A stretch of 40,657 nucleotides of DNA. Source: FEN-1297 sp964530445 (GTDB lineage Bacteria; Bacteroidota; Ignavibacteria; Ignavibacteriales; Ignavibacteriaceae). Position 1 is the stretch's first letter, and the number at the start of each line of letters is the position of its first letter. The position numbers were made by a program, and so were the translations under genes. Of the stretch, positions 9,043 through 16,310 are shown one piece after another. The notes below the pieces were generated by a model. The model saw only the letters and a list, made by a program, of their open reading frames with translations. It was not told where the DNA came from and did no database searches. The DNA is taken from positions 1 through 40,657 of the forward strand of contig CAZHBJ010000014.1 of the NCBI GenBank assembly GCA_964530445.1, read 5' to 3'.

Positions 9043-9196
9043 GGGAGTGTCCTAATTTGCTTATCTAAGTCATGGTTCGACTCCGCTCACCATGACAAAT
9101 GAATTCAAATTATCATCCCGAGCGGACTTGCCTACCGGCAGGCAGGGTCGAGGGATGATTTATTCGTTAATAATTTCAATAAATTAGGATACTACC
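9043..9196. mobile_element. MITE-like element with 16-bp inverted ends and 8-bp target duplication
   Basis: The left end GGGAGTGTCCTAATTT (9043-9058) is matched in inverted orientation by the right end at 9181-9196, whose complement reads GGTAGTATCCTAATTT (14 of 16 identical). The identical octamer AACCAAAA flanks both sides (9035-9042 and 9197-9204), as expected of a target-site duplication. The 154-bp interior has no reading frame but carries two hairpins: stem GTCATGGT/ACCATGAC at 9069-9096 and stem ATCATCCC/GGGATGAT at 9112-9159. Its base composition is more GC-rich than its surroundings. It probably moved with a transposase encoded elsewhere. Confidence 0.7.
9112..9159. repeat. Nested palindrome inside the MITE-like element
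   Basis: The outer stem is ATCATCCC/GGGATGAT. Inside it, GAGCGGA (9120-9126) and GTCGA (9147-9151) together are the reverse complement of the loop of the neighbouring hairpin (TCGACTCCGCTC, 9077-9088), but are separated by 20 bases at 9127-9146. That insert contains its own small inverted repeat, TGCCT/AGGCA. It therefore looks like a short palindromic unit inserted into a copy of the first hairpin core. Confidence 0.6.
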
Positions 9197-9217
9197 AACC
9201 AAAACTAATTAAAAGCT

Positions 9218-10129
9218 TTAATCTTTATCCGGTGAATAGCCGAAATTTTTCAGCATTCTTTCGTCGGATCTCCATTTGCTGCGAACCTTAACTCTCAATT
9301 CAAGAAATACTTCATGCTGAAGAAATTCTTCAATTGCTTCCCGCGAAACTTGTCCGAGTTTTTTTATTGCTGTTCCTTGTTTGCCTATTATTATTCCTTT
9401 CTGGCTTTCTTTTTCAACCACTATTTCTGCTTGAATGAAATTCTTTTTGTCATCTCTTTCCTTAAAGTCTGCTATTAATACTTCACAGCTATAAGGGATT
9501 TCCTCTTTATATAATTCTAAAATTTTCTCACGTATAATTTCGGAAACAAAAAATCTTTCATTCTCATCTGCCACTATATCGTCGGGATAATATTTTGGGT
9601 TCTCAGGTAAATTCTCAAGAATTGTTTCTGTAATTGATTGAATATTAAACCCCACCAAGGCTGAGACAGGAATTATTGTGTTGAATGAACCCGAGTTTTC
9701 AAACTTGGAAACTAATGCTGCGACTTTGTCCTGAGAAATTAAATCAACTTTATTTAGAACAAGAATTTTGGGTTTCCTGCTTTTTATTACTGCTTTAAAT
9801 ATAAAATCATCTTTAAATGTCTTATTGCCTTCGGGATCATCATTTATGTCTAAAATAAATAAGATAATATCCGAATCGCTAATGGAACGGTTAACTGCTT
9901 CCATCATTTTTTCTTGAAGAAGATAAGCTGGTTCTAAAATACCCGGCGTATCTAAAAATATTATTTGGTAATTTTGTTCGGATAAAATTCCCAAAATTTG
10001 TTTTCTTGTAGTTTGAGGTTTTTTGTTAGTAATGGAAAGTTTTTGCCCTAAGAGAGAATTAAGTAAAGTTGATTTCCCGGCATTAGGCTTACCAAGTATT
10101 GCAACAAATCCAGCTTTTGTTTTATCCAT
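9218..10129 (-). CDS. era: GTPase Era
   Basis: Era is an essential GTPase that binds the 3' end of 16S rRNA during 30S subunit maturation. The G domain shows G1 GKPNAGKST (13-21), switch residues KPQTTRKQILGI, G3 DTPGI and G4 NKVD. The C-terminal KH domain contains the GxxG loop in GIIIGKQGTAIKKLG. At 303 residues it is full length. It starts with ATG at 10129 and is separated from the EamA gene downstream by the MITE-like element, and from the sigma operon upstream by a strong terminator. Confidence 0.97.
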   Translation of the reverse strand: MDKTKAGFVAILGKPNAGKSTLLNSLLGQKLSITNKKPQTTRKQILGILSEQNYQIIFLDTPGILEPAYLLQEKMMEAVNRSISDSDIILFILDINDDPEGNKTFKDDFIFKAVIKSRKPKILVLNKVDLISQDKVAALVSKFENSGSFNTIIPVSALVGFNIQSITETILENLPENPKYYPDDIVADENERFFVSEIIREKILELYKEEIPYSCEVLIADFKERDDKKNFIQAEIVVEKESQKGIIIGKQGTAIKKLGQVSREAIEEFLQHEVFLELRVKVRSKWRSDERMLKNFGYSPDKD

Positions 10130-10263
10130 TAATTCTACCTTGTATTATCGATATTATCAAATCTTTTTATATTTCTGAAAATCAAAATACCATTTATGCA
10201 TTTTTTATATTCAAATATACGAACATTAGATCAATTTTTATTTTGATTAAATATCATACAAAA

Positions 10264-10287
10264 AACGGTTATCAATTGATAACCGTT
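10264..10287 (-). terminator. Terminator of the sigma/anti-sigma operon
   Basis: Two 12-base arms (AACGGTTATCAA and its complement) form a perfect 24-bp palindrome. On the minus strand, the direction of the anti-sigma gene that ends at 10315, the hairpin is followed by six T residues, giving a Rho-independent terminator. The loop must come from opening the central base pairs. Confidence 0.75.
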
Positions 10288-10314
10288 CATTCATGTACCT
10301 TATTTTGGGAAACT

Positions 10315-10842
10315 TTAGTGAAGCTTGCTCAATCTTCTTTTTGACTGGCGCAGGTTTTCGAAAAAGAAATATCCTGTTATTAATAAGCCTAAGGAGAAAA
10401 TAGAGCCTATTATAGAAATGTTTTGAGATGTTAATAATTCTTTGGCAGAGTTCAAAATATGCACAAAATAATTTATATAATTATTAATACTTTGATTATC
10501 CGCATTTCCGCCGGTACTGCTTCCCACAATCAATACTAATGCATATCCTATAATAGCCAAACTTAAAATGAGAAATATTGAAGAAACGGAAAATATGAAA
10601 AGTCTATCCTTCTTTTTCGCTTTAACTTTTCGAATAACCTTATCCATTACCAAGGAAGTAAAACCATTTTTAACTTCAATTGTCTTCATTTTTTTAAGTT
10701 CTTTATGAACTGCCTGAAGTGCGGCTAATCTTTTCCGGTCAATCTCCGAGTTTTTTAATTGCTCCTGTACCCGCCTCATATCGCCGCTTTCAAGCTCACG
10801 ATCAATATATTTATTCAAAATCTCATCCGTTAACTCGATCAT
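10315..10842 (-). CDS. Putative membrane anti-sigma factor (zinc-less)
   Basis: The gene begins at the last bases of the ECF sigma gene (ATGA overlap), the usual arrangement for a cognate anti-sigma factor. The N-terminal about 60 residues are helical and charged (DEILNKYIDRELESGDMRRVQEQL in outline), resembling the RskA/anti-sigma domain that sequesters the sigma factor. There are no cysteines, so it is not a zinc-binding ZAS type. Two hydrophobic segments (about residues 82-110 and 142-162) separate a short extracytoplasmic loop rich in Gly, Ser and Asn. The signal sensed is unknown. The assignment rests mainly on context and topology. Confidence 0.7.
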   Translation of the reverse strand: MIELTDEILNKYIDRELESGDMRRVQEQLKNSEIDRKRLAALQAVHKELKKMKTIEVKNGFTSLVMDKVIRKVKAKKKDRLFIFSVSSIFLILSLAIIGYALVLIVGSSTGGNADNQSINNYINYFVHILNSAKELLTSQNISIIGSIFSLGLLITGYFFFENLRQSKRRLSKLH

Positions 10843-11405
10843 AACAGCTCCTTAATATAATTACTCTTCTGTAAGAGATCTTTTAACATATTTCTCGATC
10901 TGTAAAGCATAACCTTAATATTTGAAACCGAAGTTTCCATAACCGAAGCAATCTCTTCACAGCTCATATTATCAAGATAAAACATATTTATAACCGAAGC
11001 AGAATTAACCGGCAATTTTTCTATTATACTTTGAACAAATTCCGATATGTCTTTCTTTTCTGTTAAATTGAAGTCATAGTCGCTTTTAATATTTATATGA
11101 TCTTCAATTGAGGACATTTCATTCTCAATTTTCCGTTTTTTTACCGACAGCCTGGTTAATGCCGTATTATATACTATTCTATAAAACCAAGTTGAAAATT
11201 TAGATTCCTGTCTAAAACTCTCAAGCGACTTAAATGCTTTCAAAAAACAATCCTGTAAAACTTCTTCGGCATCCATTTCATTTTTCAGCATTCTTACTAA
11301 TAGGGAAAAAGCTTTATTCTTATATCTATCGATAATTAAAGCATAATCCGAATGGTTGCCTCTTTTTACGGATTCTATGATTTCATAATCTGTAAGGTCT
11401 TTCAT
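10839..11405 (-). CDS. ECF-family RNA polymerase sigma factor
   Basis: A 188-residue sigma-70 protein with only regions 2 and 4. Region 2 includes DAEEVLQDCFLKAFKSL and the -10 reading helix around FRQESKFSTWFYRIVYN. Region 4 has MSCEEIASVMETSVSNIKVMLYRSR. It overlaps the downstream anti-sigma gene by four bases. A GTAACC-N17-GTCATA promoter ends only eight bases before the ATG, so its message is probably leaderless; the next in-frame Met (39) would remove part of region 2. Two more copies of this promoter face the divergent membrane protein gene, so that gene is the likely target and the sigma gene is likely autoregulated. Confidence 0.92.
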   Translation of the reverse strand: MKDLTDYEIIESVKRGNHSDYALIIDRYKNKAFSLLVRMLKNEMDAEEVLQDCFLKAFKSLESFRQESKFSTWFYRIVYNTALTRLSVKKRKIENEMSSIEDHINIKSDYDFNLTEKKDISEFVQSIIEKLPVNSASVINMFYLDNMSCEEIASVMETSVSNIKVMLYRSRNMLKDLLQKSNYIKELL

Positions 11406-11413
11406 TTATGTAT

Positions 11414-11442
11414 TATGACTTCCCGTTAACAAAAAAGGTTAC
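11414..11442 (-). promoter_or_regulatory. Candidate ECF promoter of the sigma operon (GTAACC-N17-GTCATA)
   Basis: Read on the minus strand: GTAACC at 11442-11437, 17 bases, then GTCATA at 11419-11414. The AAC core in the -35 and the GTC in the -10 are typical of ECF promoters. Only eight bases separate the -10 from the sigma start codon at 11405. The same bipartite motif with identical spacing occurs twice on the opposite strand of this intergenic region. Confidence 0.7.
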
Positions 11443-11533
11443 AGTCGTAACTTAAAAATAAAACCATACATTAAATTAATTTATTACAAAATAAATTAGG
11501 AAGTAGATTTGTTAAAAGCAATTTAAAACGTAT

Positions 11534-11562
11534 GTAACCAAAAGTAAATTCGAATAGTCATA
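11534..11562 (+). promoter_or_regulatory. Candidate ECF promoter, distal copy for the DUF6249-like gene
   Basis: GTAACC at 11534-11539, 17 bases, GTCATA at 11557-11562. It lies 94 bases upstream of the proximal copy and would give a leader of roughly 120 bases ahead of the gene at 11688. The stretch between the two copies is strongly purine-rich but holds no recognisable gene. Confidence 0.6.
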
Positions 11563-11627
11563 AGGGATAGATAATAGAAAGTAGAAAACAGGCCAGAAGA
11601 TAGAAATAAATTTGAAATATAACGAGT

Positions 11628-11656
11628 GTAACCAAATTGATAATTTATTTGTCATA
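11628..11656 (+). promoter_or_regulatory. Candidate ECF promoter, proximal copy for the DUF6249-like gene
   Basis: GTAACC at 11628-11633, 17 bases, GTCATA at 11651-11656. The expected start site would leave a leader of about 25 bases with an AAAGGAG ribosome-binding site ahead of the ATG at 11688, a well-formed promoter-to-gene arrangement. Confidence 0.7.
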
Positions 11657-11687
11657 ATATGAAACACTCTTAGAAAGGAGAAATGAA

Positions 11688-12041
11688 ATGACGGTAGCAA
11701 TTATTGGAGTTTTTATACCAATAGTAACTGTATTAGTAATAGGATTATTATTTACCACACATTTTTATTTTAGATCCAGAGAAAGGCAAATGTTGATAGA
11801 AAAAGGACTGGACGCTCAATCAATAAAAGAATTTTTTGAAAATAAAAAAGATCATTATATCCTTATGAAAATAGGAATAATTATTGCCGCTTTCGGTATT
11901 GGATTAGGATTGGGTATGGCGTTGCAGGATTCAACCGGCAGTGATTATTGGATTCCATTTCTGCTTTTCACAATTACAGGACTAGGATTTGTAGTTGCAA
12001 ATATTGCTGCGAAGAAATTAGAAAAGCCAACTGAACAATAA
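11688..12041 (+). CDS. Small membrane protein, DUF6249-like
   Basis: A 117-residue protein with three or four hydrophobic segments (about residues 2-26, 60-80 and 89-108) and a charged cytoplasmic stretch after the first (FRSRERQMLIEKGLDAQSIKEFF), a pattern of the DUF6249 family. No catalytic motif is seen. Start ATG at 11688 follows a good AAAGGAG site. Two GTAACC-N17-GTCATA promoters lie upstream, matching that of the divergent ECF sigma gene, so it is probably the principal local target of that sigma factor. A function in sigma-factor-controlled envelope response is inferred from context only. Confidence 0.8.
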   Translation: MTVAIIGVFIPIVTVLVIGLLFTTHFYFRSRERQMLIEKGLDAQSIKEFFENKKDHYILMKIGIIIAAFGIGLGLGMALQDSTGSDYWIPFLLFTITGLGFVVANIAAKKLEKPTEQ

Positions 12042-12044
12042 AAA

Positions 12045-12064
12045 AGGCCGGCAAAGACCGGCCT
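12045..12064. terminator. Bidirectional terminator between convergent genes
   Basis: Stem AGGCCGG/CCGGCCT with a six-base loop lies between the stop of the DUF6249-like gene and the stop of trxB. On the minus strand it is followed by five T residues, so it serves trxB best; the plus-side tail is poorer in T. Confidence 0.8.
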
Positions 12065-12071
12065 ATAAATT

Positions 12072-13019
12072 TTACTCCTGAGCTTCCAGCCATCTCTCAG
12101 TGTCAATTGCGGCCATACAACCAGAACCGGCTGCTGTTACAGCCTGCCTATAATTCTTATCAGCTACATCACCTGCAGCAAATACTCCGGGAATATTTGT
12201 ATAAGTTGAACCCGGTTTAACTTTCAGATATCCGGTTTCATCCATATCCAAAACACCTTTGAAAAGTTCTGTATTTGGCTTGTGTCCAATTGCTATAAAC
12301 AAGCCATCGGTATCAACTTTCATTGTCGAATGATCTTTCGTGTCTTCCAGAATAACTCCGGTCATAGATTTTCTTCCGCCTTCTTCTTTTCCTAAGACTT
12401 CTTTAATTATTTTACTTGTAAGAAATTTAATTTTCGGATTCTTTTTAACTCTATCAAGCATAATTTTAGAAGCACGGAATTCATCACGGCGGTGAACAAC
12501 AGTCACTTCGGAAGCAAATTTTGTAAGGAAGTTTGCCTCTTCCATTGCGGTATCTCCTCCGCCGACTACAAGTATTTTTAAGTCTTTGAAAAAGAAGCCG
12601 TCACAAGTTGCACAGGCAGATACTCCGTACCCCATATATTTGCTTTCGCTTTCAAGATTTAATAATCTTGCCGAAGCACCGGTTGAAATGATAATTGCAT
12701 CCGCAGTATGAACTTCGTCGTATGTTTTTATTACAAACGGTCTTTTTGAAAAATCAACTTCGGTTACTTCTTTATAAATTGATTTTGCGCCGAATTTTTG
12801 TGCTTGCTTTCTCATTATATCCATAAGTTCCGGGCCCATAATTCCACCTTCAAACCCTGGATAATTTTCAACTTCGGTTGTAATAGTCAACTGACCGCCT
12901 GGCTGCATACCTTCAAAAATTACGGGATTCAATTCTGCTCTTGCCGTATAAAGGCCGGCTGTAAAACCAGCAGGTCCCGATCCTATAATTACTACTTTAT
13001 GATGATTATCTTCTGCCAT
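12072..13019 (-). CDS. trxB: Thioredoxin reductase
   Basis: This flavoenzyme passes electrons from NADPH through FAD and a disulfide to thioredoxin. The FAD-binding loop GSGPAGFTAGLYTARA is near the N-terminus, the redox pair is C136-A-T-C139, and the NADPH-binding fold begins at VVGGGDTAMEEANFL. The C-terminal FAD motif reads GVFAAGDVADKNYRQAVTAAGSG. The 315 residues match the low-molecular-weight bacterial type. It is a single-gene unit starting at ATG 13019 after an AAGGAG site. Confidence 0.97.
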   Translation of the reverse strand: MAEDNHHKVVIIGSGPAGFTAGLYTARAELNPVIFEGMQPGGQLTITTEVENYPGFEGGIMGPELMDIMRKQAQKFGAKSIYKEVTEVDFSKRPFVIKTYDEVHTADAIIISTGASARLLNLESESKYMGYGVSACATCDGFFFKDLKILVVGGGDTAMEEANFLTKFASEVTVVHRRDEFRASKIMLDRVKKNPKIKFLTSKIIKEVLGKEEGGRKSMTGVILEDTKDHSTMKVDTDGLFIAIGHKPNTELFKGVLDMDETGYLKVKPGSTYTNIPGVFAAGDVADKNYRQAVTAAGSGCMAAIDTERWLEAQE

Positions 13020-13264
13020 AAAATCTCCTTTTATCCGATAAAAAATTACTCTTTATTTAAATTATCCGAAAAATATTCGAACTATGATAAATTAATTAAA
13101 ATTAAATTTTCAACATCAAATATTTTCTGCTTATTTCTGTTTTTGTTAATATTGTAGCGCTTACGTTTCAATCTAAGTTTGTAAACTATAATAAAATTTT
13201 GAAAGTAATTTTACAAAAATACTTTTTATTTAATTAAGTTTGATTCAATTTTCCGGGTAAGGAT

Positions 13265-14212
13265 TCAAATCTCCTTATGATCTTTCTTATCAACAAGAAT
13301 AAACAAAGCATTACGCTTAAGCCCTTTTAGTTTAGTTCTTTTTACAGGACTCCTTTCGAACCTATTTTTAAAATCTTGCTTATCCATCCTTAATACTTCC
13401 TCCAAATCAATTTCTGAATTTCCATCTTTAGGCTTAAATTCATCATTTAAGGCAGTGACGGAAAATTTTTTATTCCAGGGACACACATCCTGGCAGATAT
13501 CACAGCCGAAAATCCAATTATCAAATTTACCATTGAACTCTTTAGGTATCTCACCTTTGTTTTCAATCGTTAAGTAAGAAATACATTTATTTGAATCGAC
13601 TATATATTCATTAACAATTGCATCAGTAGGGCAGGCATCAATACACGCAGTGCATGAACCGCAGAAATCCGGAATCGGTGAAGAATATTCAAATGCATAA
13701 TTAGTAATAATTGTAGCAAGAAAGATCCAGCTTCCAAATTCTTTATTTATCACATTTGTGTGTTTCCCCATCCAGCCGATGCCGGCCTTTACCGCCCAAA
13801 CTTTATCCATTACCGGGCCGGTATCTGCATATGATTTGCATTCAAAAGACGGATCGATTTTTTTTAATTCGGACTCTAATAAATTTAGTTTTTCCCAAAT
13901 GATTAAATGATAATCAGTTCCCCATGCATATCTAGAAATTTTCCCGGAATTTTTGGCACCGGAATGATCATGATTCGTATAATAATTTATTGCCAGCGAT
14001 ATAACACTCTTTGAGCTTGTAAGAATATTTTCCACATTTTTTCTTTTTTCAATATTCCGCTCCATATAACTCATACCGGCCTGAAAATCTTTATTTAACC
14101 ATTCTTTTAAATGTTCTATCTCTACATTAAGTCCTTCCGCTTTAGCAAAACCGATGAGATCGAAACCTATTTCTTTTGCTTTCTTAATAAATATTTCGTT
14201 GGTAATTTTCAT
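13265..14212 (-). CDS. queG: Epoxyqueuosine reductase
   Basis: QueG performs the last step of queuosine biosynthesis, reducing epoxyqueuosine in tRNA with a cobalamin cofactor and two 4Fe-4S clusters. The cluster motifs are CGSCTACIDACPTDAI and CDICQDVCPWN. The N-terminal half carries the cobalamin-binding region including KSYADTGPVMDKVWAVKAGIGWMGKHTN. At 315 residues it is close to the family length, without the C-terminal HEAT repeats of longer members. It follows the Rieske and MBL genes on the same strand with a 30-base gap, so they may share a transcript. Confidence 0.95.
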   Translation of the reverse strand: MKITNEIFIKKAKEIGFDLIGFAKAEGLNVEIEHLKEWLNKDFQAGMSYMERNIEKRKNVENILTSSKSVISLAINYYTNHDHSGAKNSGKISRYAWGTDYHLIIWEKLNLLESELKKIDPSFECKSYADTGPVMDKVWAVKAGIGWMGKHTNVINKEFGSWIFLATIITNYAFEYSSPIPDFCGSCTACIDACPTDAIVNEYIVDSNKCISYLTIENKGEIPKEFNGKFDNWIFGCDICQDVCPWNKKFSVTALNDEFKPKDGNSEIDLEEVLRMDKQDFKNRFERSPVKRTKLKGLKRNALFILVDKKDHKEI

Positions 14213-14242
14213 TATGCAAAATAAATTTAGAATGCCGACTCT

Positions 14243-14602
14243 TCACCACTTCATTTCTTTTTTATCCACTTTAACGTATATAACTTCATCAACAATTTTT
14301 ATAGGATAGGAATCGAGACCTTTTTGTTTTGTAGGCATCACTCCGGTTTTTAAATCGAACATCCATCCGTGAACCGGACAAACTACACAGCCGTCCTCAA
14401 TAAAACCGTCATAAATTAAAGCCGTATGCTGGTGAGGGCATATATTATTAAGTGCATAAATTTTCTCATCCACTTTAAAAACTGCAACATCCTCATCGTT
14501 TACAATGAACCTTTTGCCTTCATTTTCTTTTAATTCACTAACCTTACAAATTCTAGTGAAATCCTTCAGGTCAATCAAATCAGAGGGATTTAAATTTTTC
14601 AT
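14243..14602 (-). CDS. Rieske [2Fe-2S] ferredoxin-like protein
   Basis: A small soluble Rieske protein. The cluster ligands are C55 and H57 (NICPHQH) and C75 and H78 (CVVCPVHGW), spaced as in NirD and dioxygenase ferredoxins. The 119 residues contain only this domain, with a short N-terminal extension. Its start codon lies inside the 3' end of the MBL hydrolase gene, a 23-base overlap in another frame, so the two are probably co-translated. It has no signal peptide and no membrane anchor. The electron acceptor is unknown; the neighbours do not include an oxygenase. Confidence 0.88.
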   Translation of the reverse strand: MKNLNPSDLIDLKDFTRICKVSELKENEGKRFIVNDEDVAVFKVDEKIYALNNICPHQHTALIYDGFIEDGCVVCPVHGWMFDLKTGVMPTKQKGLDSYPIKIVDEVIYVKVDKKEMKW

Positions 14603-15425
14603 TCACCTTAAAACCTTTTTCTGTTTTTATAACAGTAGCAGAACAAAAATCAGGATCATGTTCAAAAATGAGTTTCCAATTCTCTTCCGCTGCTTTATTT
14701 AAAATCCTTTTCTTTTCATCCAGGGTAACTAATGGTTGAATATCATAGCCCATAATATACGGCAGAGGTATGTGAGAAGCAGTTGGAAACAAATCACCGC
14801 AGTATAAAAAAGTATTTGAGGAATCGGATAGTTTTAACATCTGCTGTGAAAATGTATGTCCGTTTATAATAACAAAAGAAACCTCGTCATCAAAATTTTG
14901 CTCACCTTCTATAAAATGCAGAACTCCCTCTTTAAATAATGGTACGAAATTATCTTTTATATAGCTTCCTTTGTCTTTATCCGATGGGTTAGCCGCCCAT
15001 TCATAATTTTTTTTCTGCACATAATATTTAGCATTCGGAAAAGCCGGGATCAATTTATTATTCTCTAAAACTGTAGAACCGCCTGTGTGGTCAAAATGAA
15101 GATGAGTGAGAATAACATCGGTTATATCTTCAGGTTTGATATTAAACTCATTAAGTTCATTTGTTAACGAGAAATCATCCTGTTTAATATCATAAATATT
15201 TATCGATTTCTCGTCCCATTTATTTCCCATTCCCGTATCGACTAATATCTTTCGGTTCCCGTTTTGCAGCAATAAATTTCGTGTAGCTAATTTAATACGG
15301 TTAGCATCATCCGAAGGATTAGTTTTTTGCCACAAAGGTTTTGGTATAATTCCGAACATTGCCCCGCCGTCTAATCCAAAGTAACCGGAATTAATTAAAT
15401 TAATTTCATATTTGCCTATTTTCAT
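14580..15425 (-). CDS. MBL-fold metallo-hydrolase (AHL-lactonase-like group)
   Basis: A metallo-beta-lactamase-fold enzyme of 281 residues. The metal site shows H108, H110, D112 and H113 in THLHFDHTGGS; later ligands are probably the His in NGHTFSQQM and the Asp in YCGDLFPTASH. The N-terminal VDTGMG strand matches the fold. The layout resembles quorum-quenching lactonases and related MBL hydrolases, but substrate cannot be decided. The gene overlaps the Rieske gene by 23 bases and is first of a likely MBL-Rieske-queG operon. Confidence 0.85.
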   Translation of the reverse strand: MKIGKYEINLINSGYFGLDGGAMFGIIPKPLWQKTNPSDDANRIKLATRNLLLQNGNRKILVDTGMGNKWDEKSINIYDIKQDDFSLTNELNEFNIKPEDITDVILTHLHFDHTGGSTVLENNKLIPAFPNAKYYVQKKNYEWAANPSDKDKGSYIKDNFVPLFKEGVLHFIEGEQNFDDEVSFVIINGHTFSQQMLKLSDSSNTFLYCGDLFPTASHIPLPYIMGYDIQPLVTLDEKKRILNKAAEENWKLIFEHDPDFCSATVIKTEKGFKVNEKFKSL

Positions 15426-15589
15426 AATACTTCCTTAATGTTAGAAGAAATGATCCGTTAAATTGATTTGAAAAATAAAAAAAATATAATTGTAAATTAA
15501 GGAAGATAAGAGCGAGGGCAAAGGACGTAAACCTAAAAAATTATATTTAGATGTTCGGTTCTAAATGCAAGTCAAATGATAAAAAAAAA

Positions 15590-15607
15590 GGGCATCATTA
15601 GATGCCC
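15590..15607 (-). terminator. Terminator of the first ferredoxin gene
   Basis: On the minus strand the arms GGGCATC and GATGCCC close a four-base TAAT loop and are followed by nine T residues. It lies about 20 bases after the ferredoxin stop at 15628. A classic Rho-independent terminator. Confidence 0.88.
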
Positions 15608-15627
15608 CGGTAAATTTTCAATAGGAA

Positions 15628-15960
15628 TTATCTTCCTATGCCGTCTAGATGTTCTTTTTTTGCTAATAAAGCATCTTTGTCTTCTTCATGATCCGGATCT
15701 TTAACACAGCATTCAACCGGACAAACTTCTACACATTGAGGTTCATCATGGAAACCTTCGCATTCAGTACATTTATCAGGTACAACATAGAAATAATCGC
15801 TTGAGTAAAATCCGGTAGCGCCAGATGGGGCAGCATCACCTTCACCATAGCTGTTTCCGCTAAATTCCCAATTCGTCCCGCCTTCATAAATTGCATTGTT
15901 CGGGCATTCAGGCTCGCATGCACCGCAGTTGATGCATTCTTCAGTTATCTTGTAAGCCAT
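15628..15960 (-). CDS. 2[4Fe-4S] ferredoxin, extended Chlorobium-like form
   Basis: A low-potential electron carrier. The first cluster is bound by C9, C12, C15 and the second motif by C64, C67, C76 with eight residues between the second and third cysteines (CTECEGFHDEPQC), as in green sulfur bacterial and Alvin-type ferredoxins; C19 and C80 complete the exchanged ligands. Two further cysteines C84-C85 follow. Compared with the roughly 60-residue Chlorobium ferredoxins it carries an insertion of about 25-30 residues between clusters, rich in Gly, Ser and Tyr, and a charged C-terminal tail. A paralogue is 350 bases upstream. Strong AAGGAG site before ATG 15960. Confidence 0.93.
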   Translation of the reverse strand: MAYKITEECINCGACEPECPNNAIYEGGTNWEFSGNSYGEGDAAPSGATGFYSSDYFYVVPDKCTECEGFHDEPQCVEVCPVECCVKDPDHEEDKDALLAKKEHLDGIGR

Positions 15961-16310
15961 TTTCTTCTCCTTATAATACTTATAGAATAATGTTAAATAA
16001 TTTTAAGAGATTTATAATTCTTATTAATTTTAATTAGATATCTCTAAATCTGTGCCAATCCTTTCGTTACATAAATACAAAGAATTACAAGCCGGGAAAA
16101 GTAAATACACTGCATTTTCGCAAAAGAATGATAGATTATTTATGTTGATATTTTCAATATTGAGAACAGTGGAAAATTGATTTCTCTAAAATGGTCTTAT
16201 AAAATAGGTATTTTGAAGGCTAAATTGTCTGAAATTCATTAATTTTTCAACTAAAGACAAGAAATGAGATTAGAATAGGGCATCTTAAGACGCCCTATTT
16301 AAATTACGAT
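15961..16310. other. Intergenic stretch between the two ferredoxin genes
   Basis: These 350 AT-rich bases separate the paralogous ferredoxins. They hold the hairpin at 16274-16299 and must contain the promoter of the downstream ferredoxin. I see no gene, no tRNA and no copy of a third ferredoxin. Confidence 0.6.
16274..16299 (-). terminator. Hairpin after the second ferredoxin, probable terminator
   Basis: Eleven-base arms AATAGGGCATC and GACGCCCTATT pair with a single G-T wobble around a TTAA loop, about a dozen bases after the ferredoxin stop at 16311. On the minus strand the tail is only moderately T-rich, so termination may be partial. The core GGGC(A/G)TC is shared with the terminator of the other ferredoxin, consistent with duplication including the terminator. 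Confidence 0.6.

Noticed and set aside
10099..10344. Plus-strand reading frame of 81 codons across the era/anti-sigma gap
   Set aside because: It overlaps the ends of two well-supported genes, contains the terminator palindrome and has no ribosome-binding site.
13020..13264. Gap upstream of trxB checked for tRNA or riboswitch
   Set aside because: No cloverleaf arms, no conserved riboswitch core; only AT-rich sequence.
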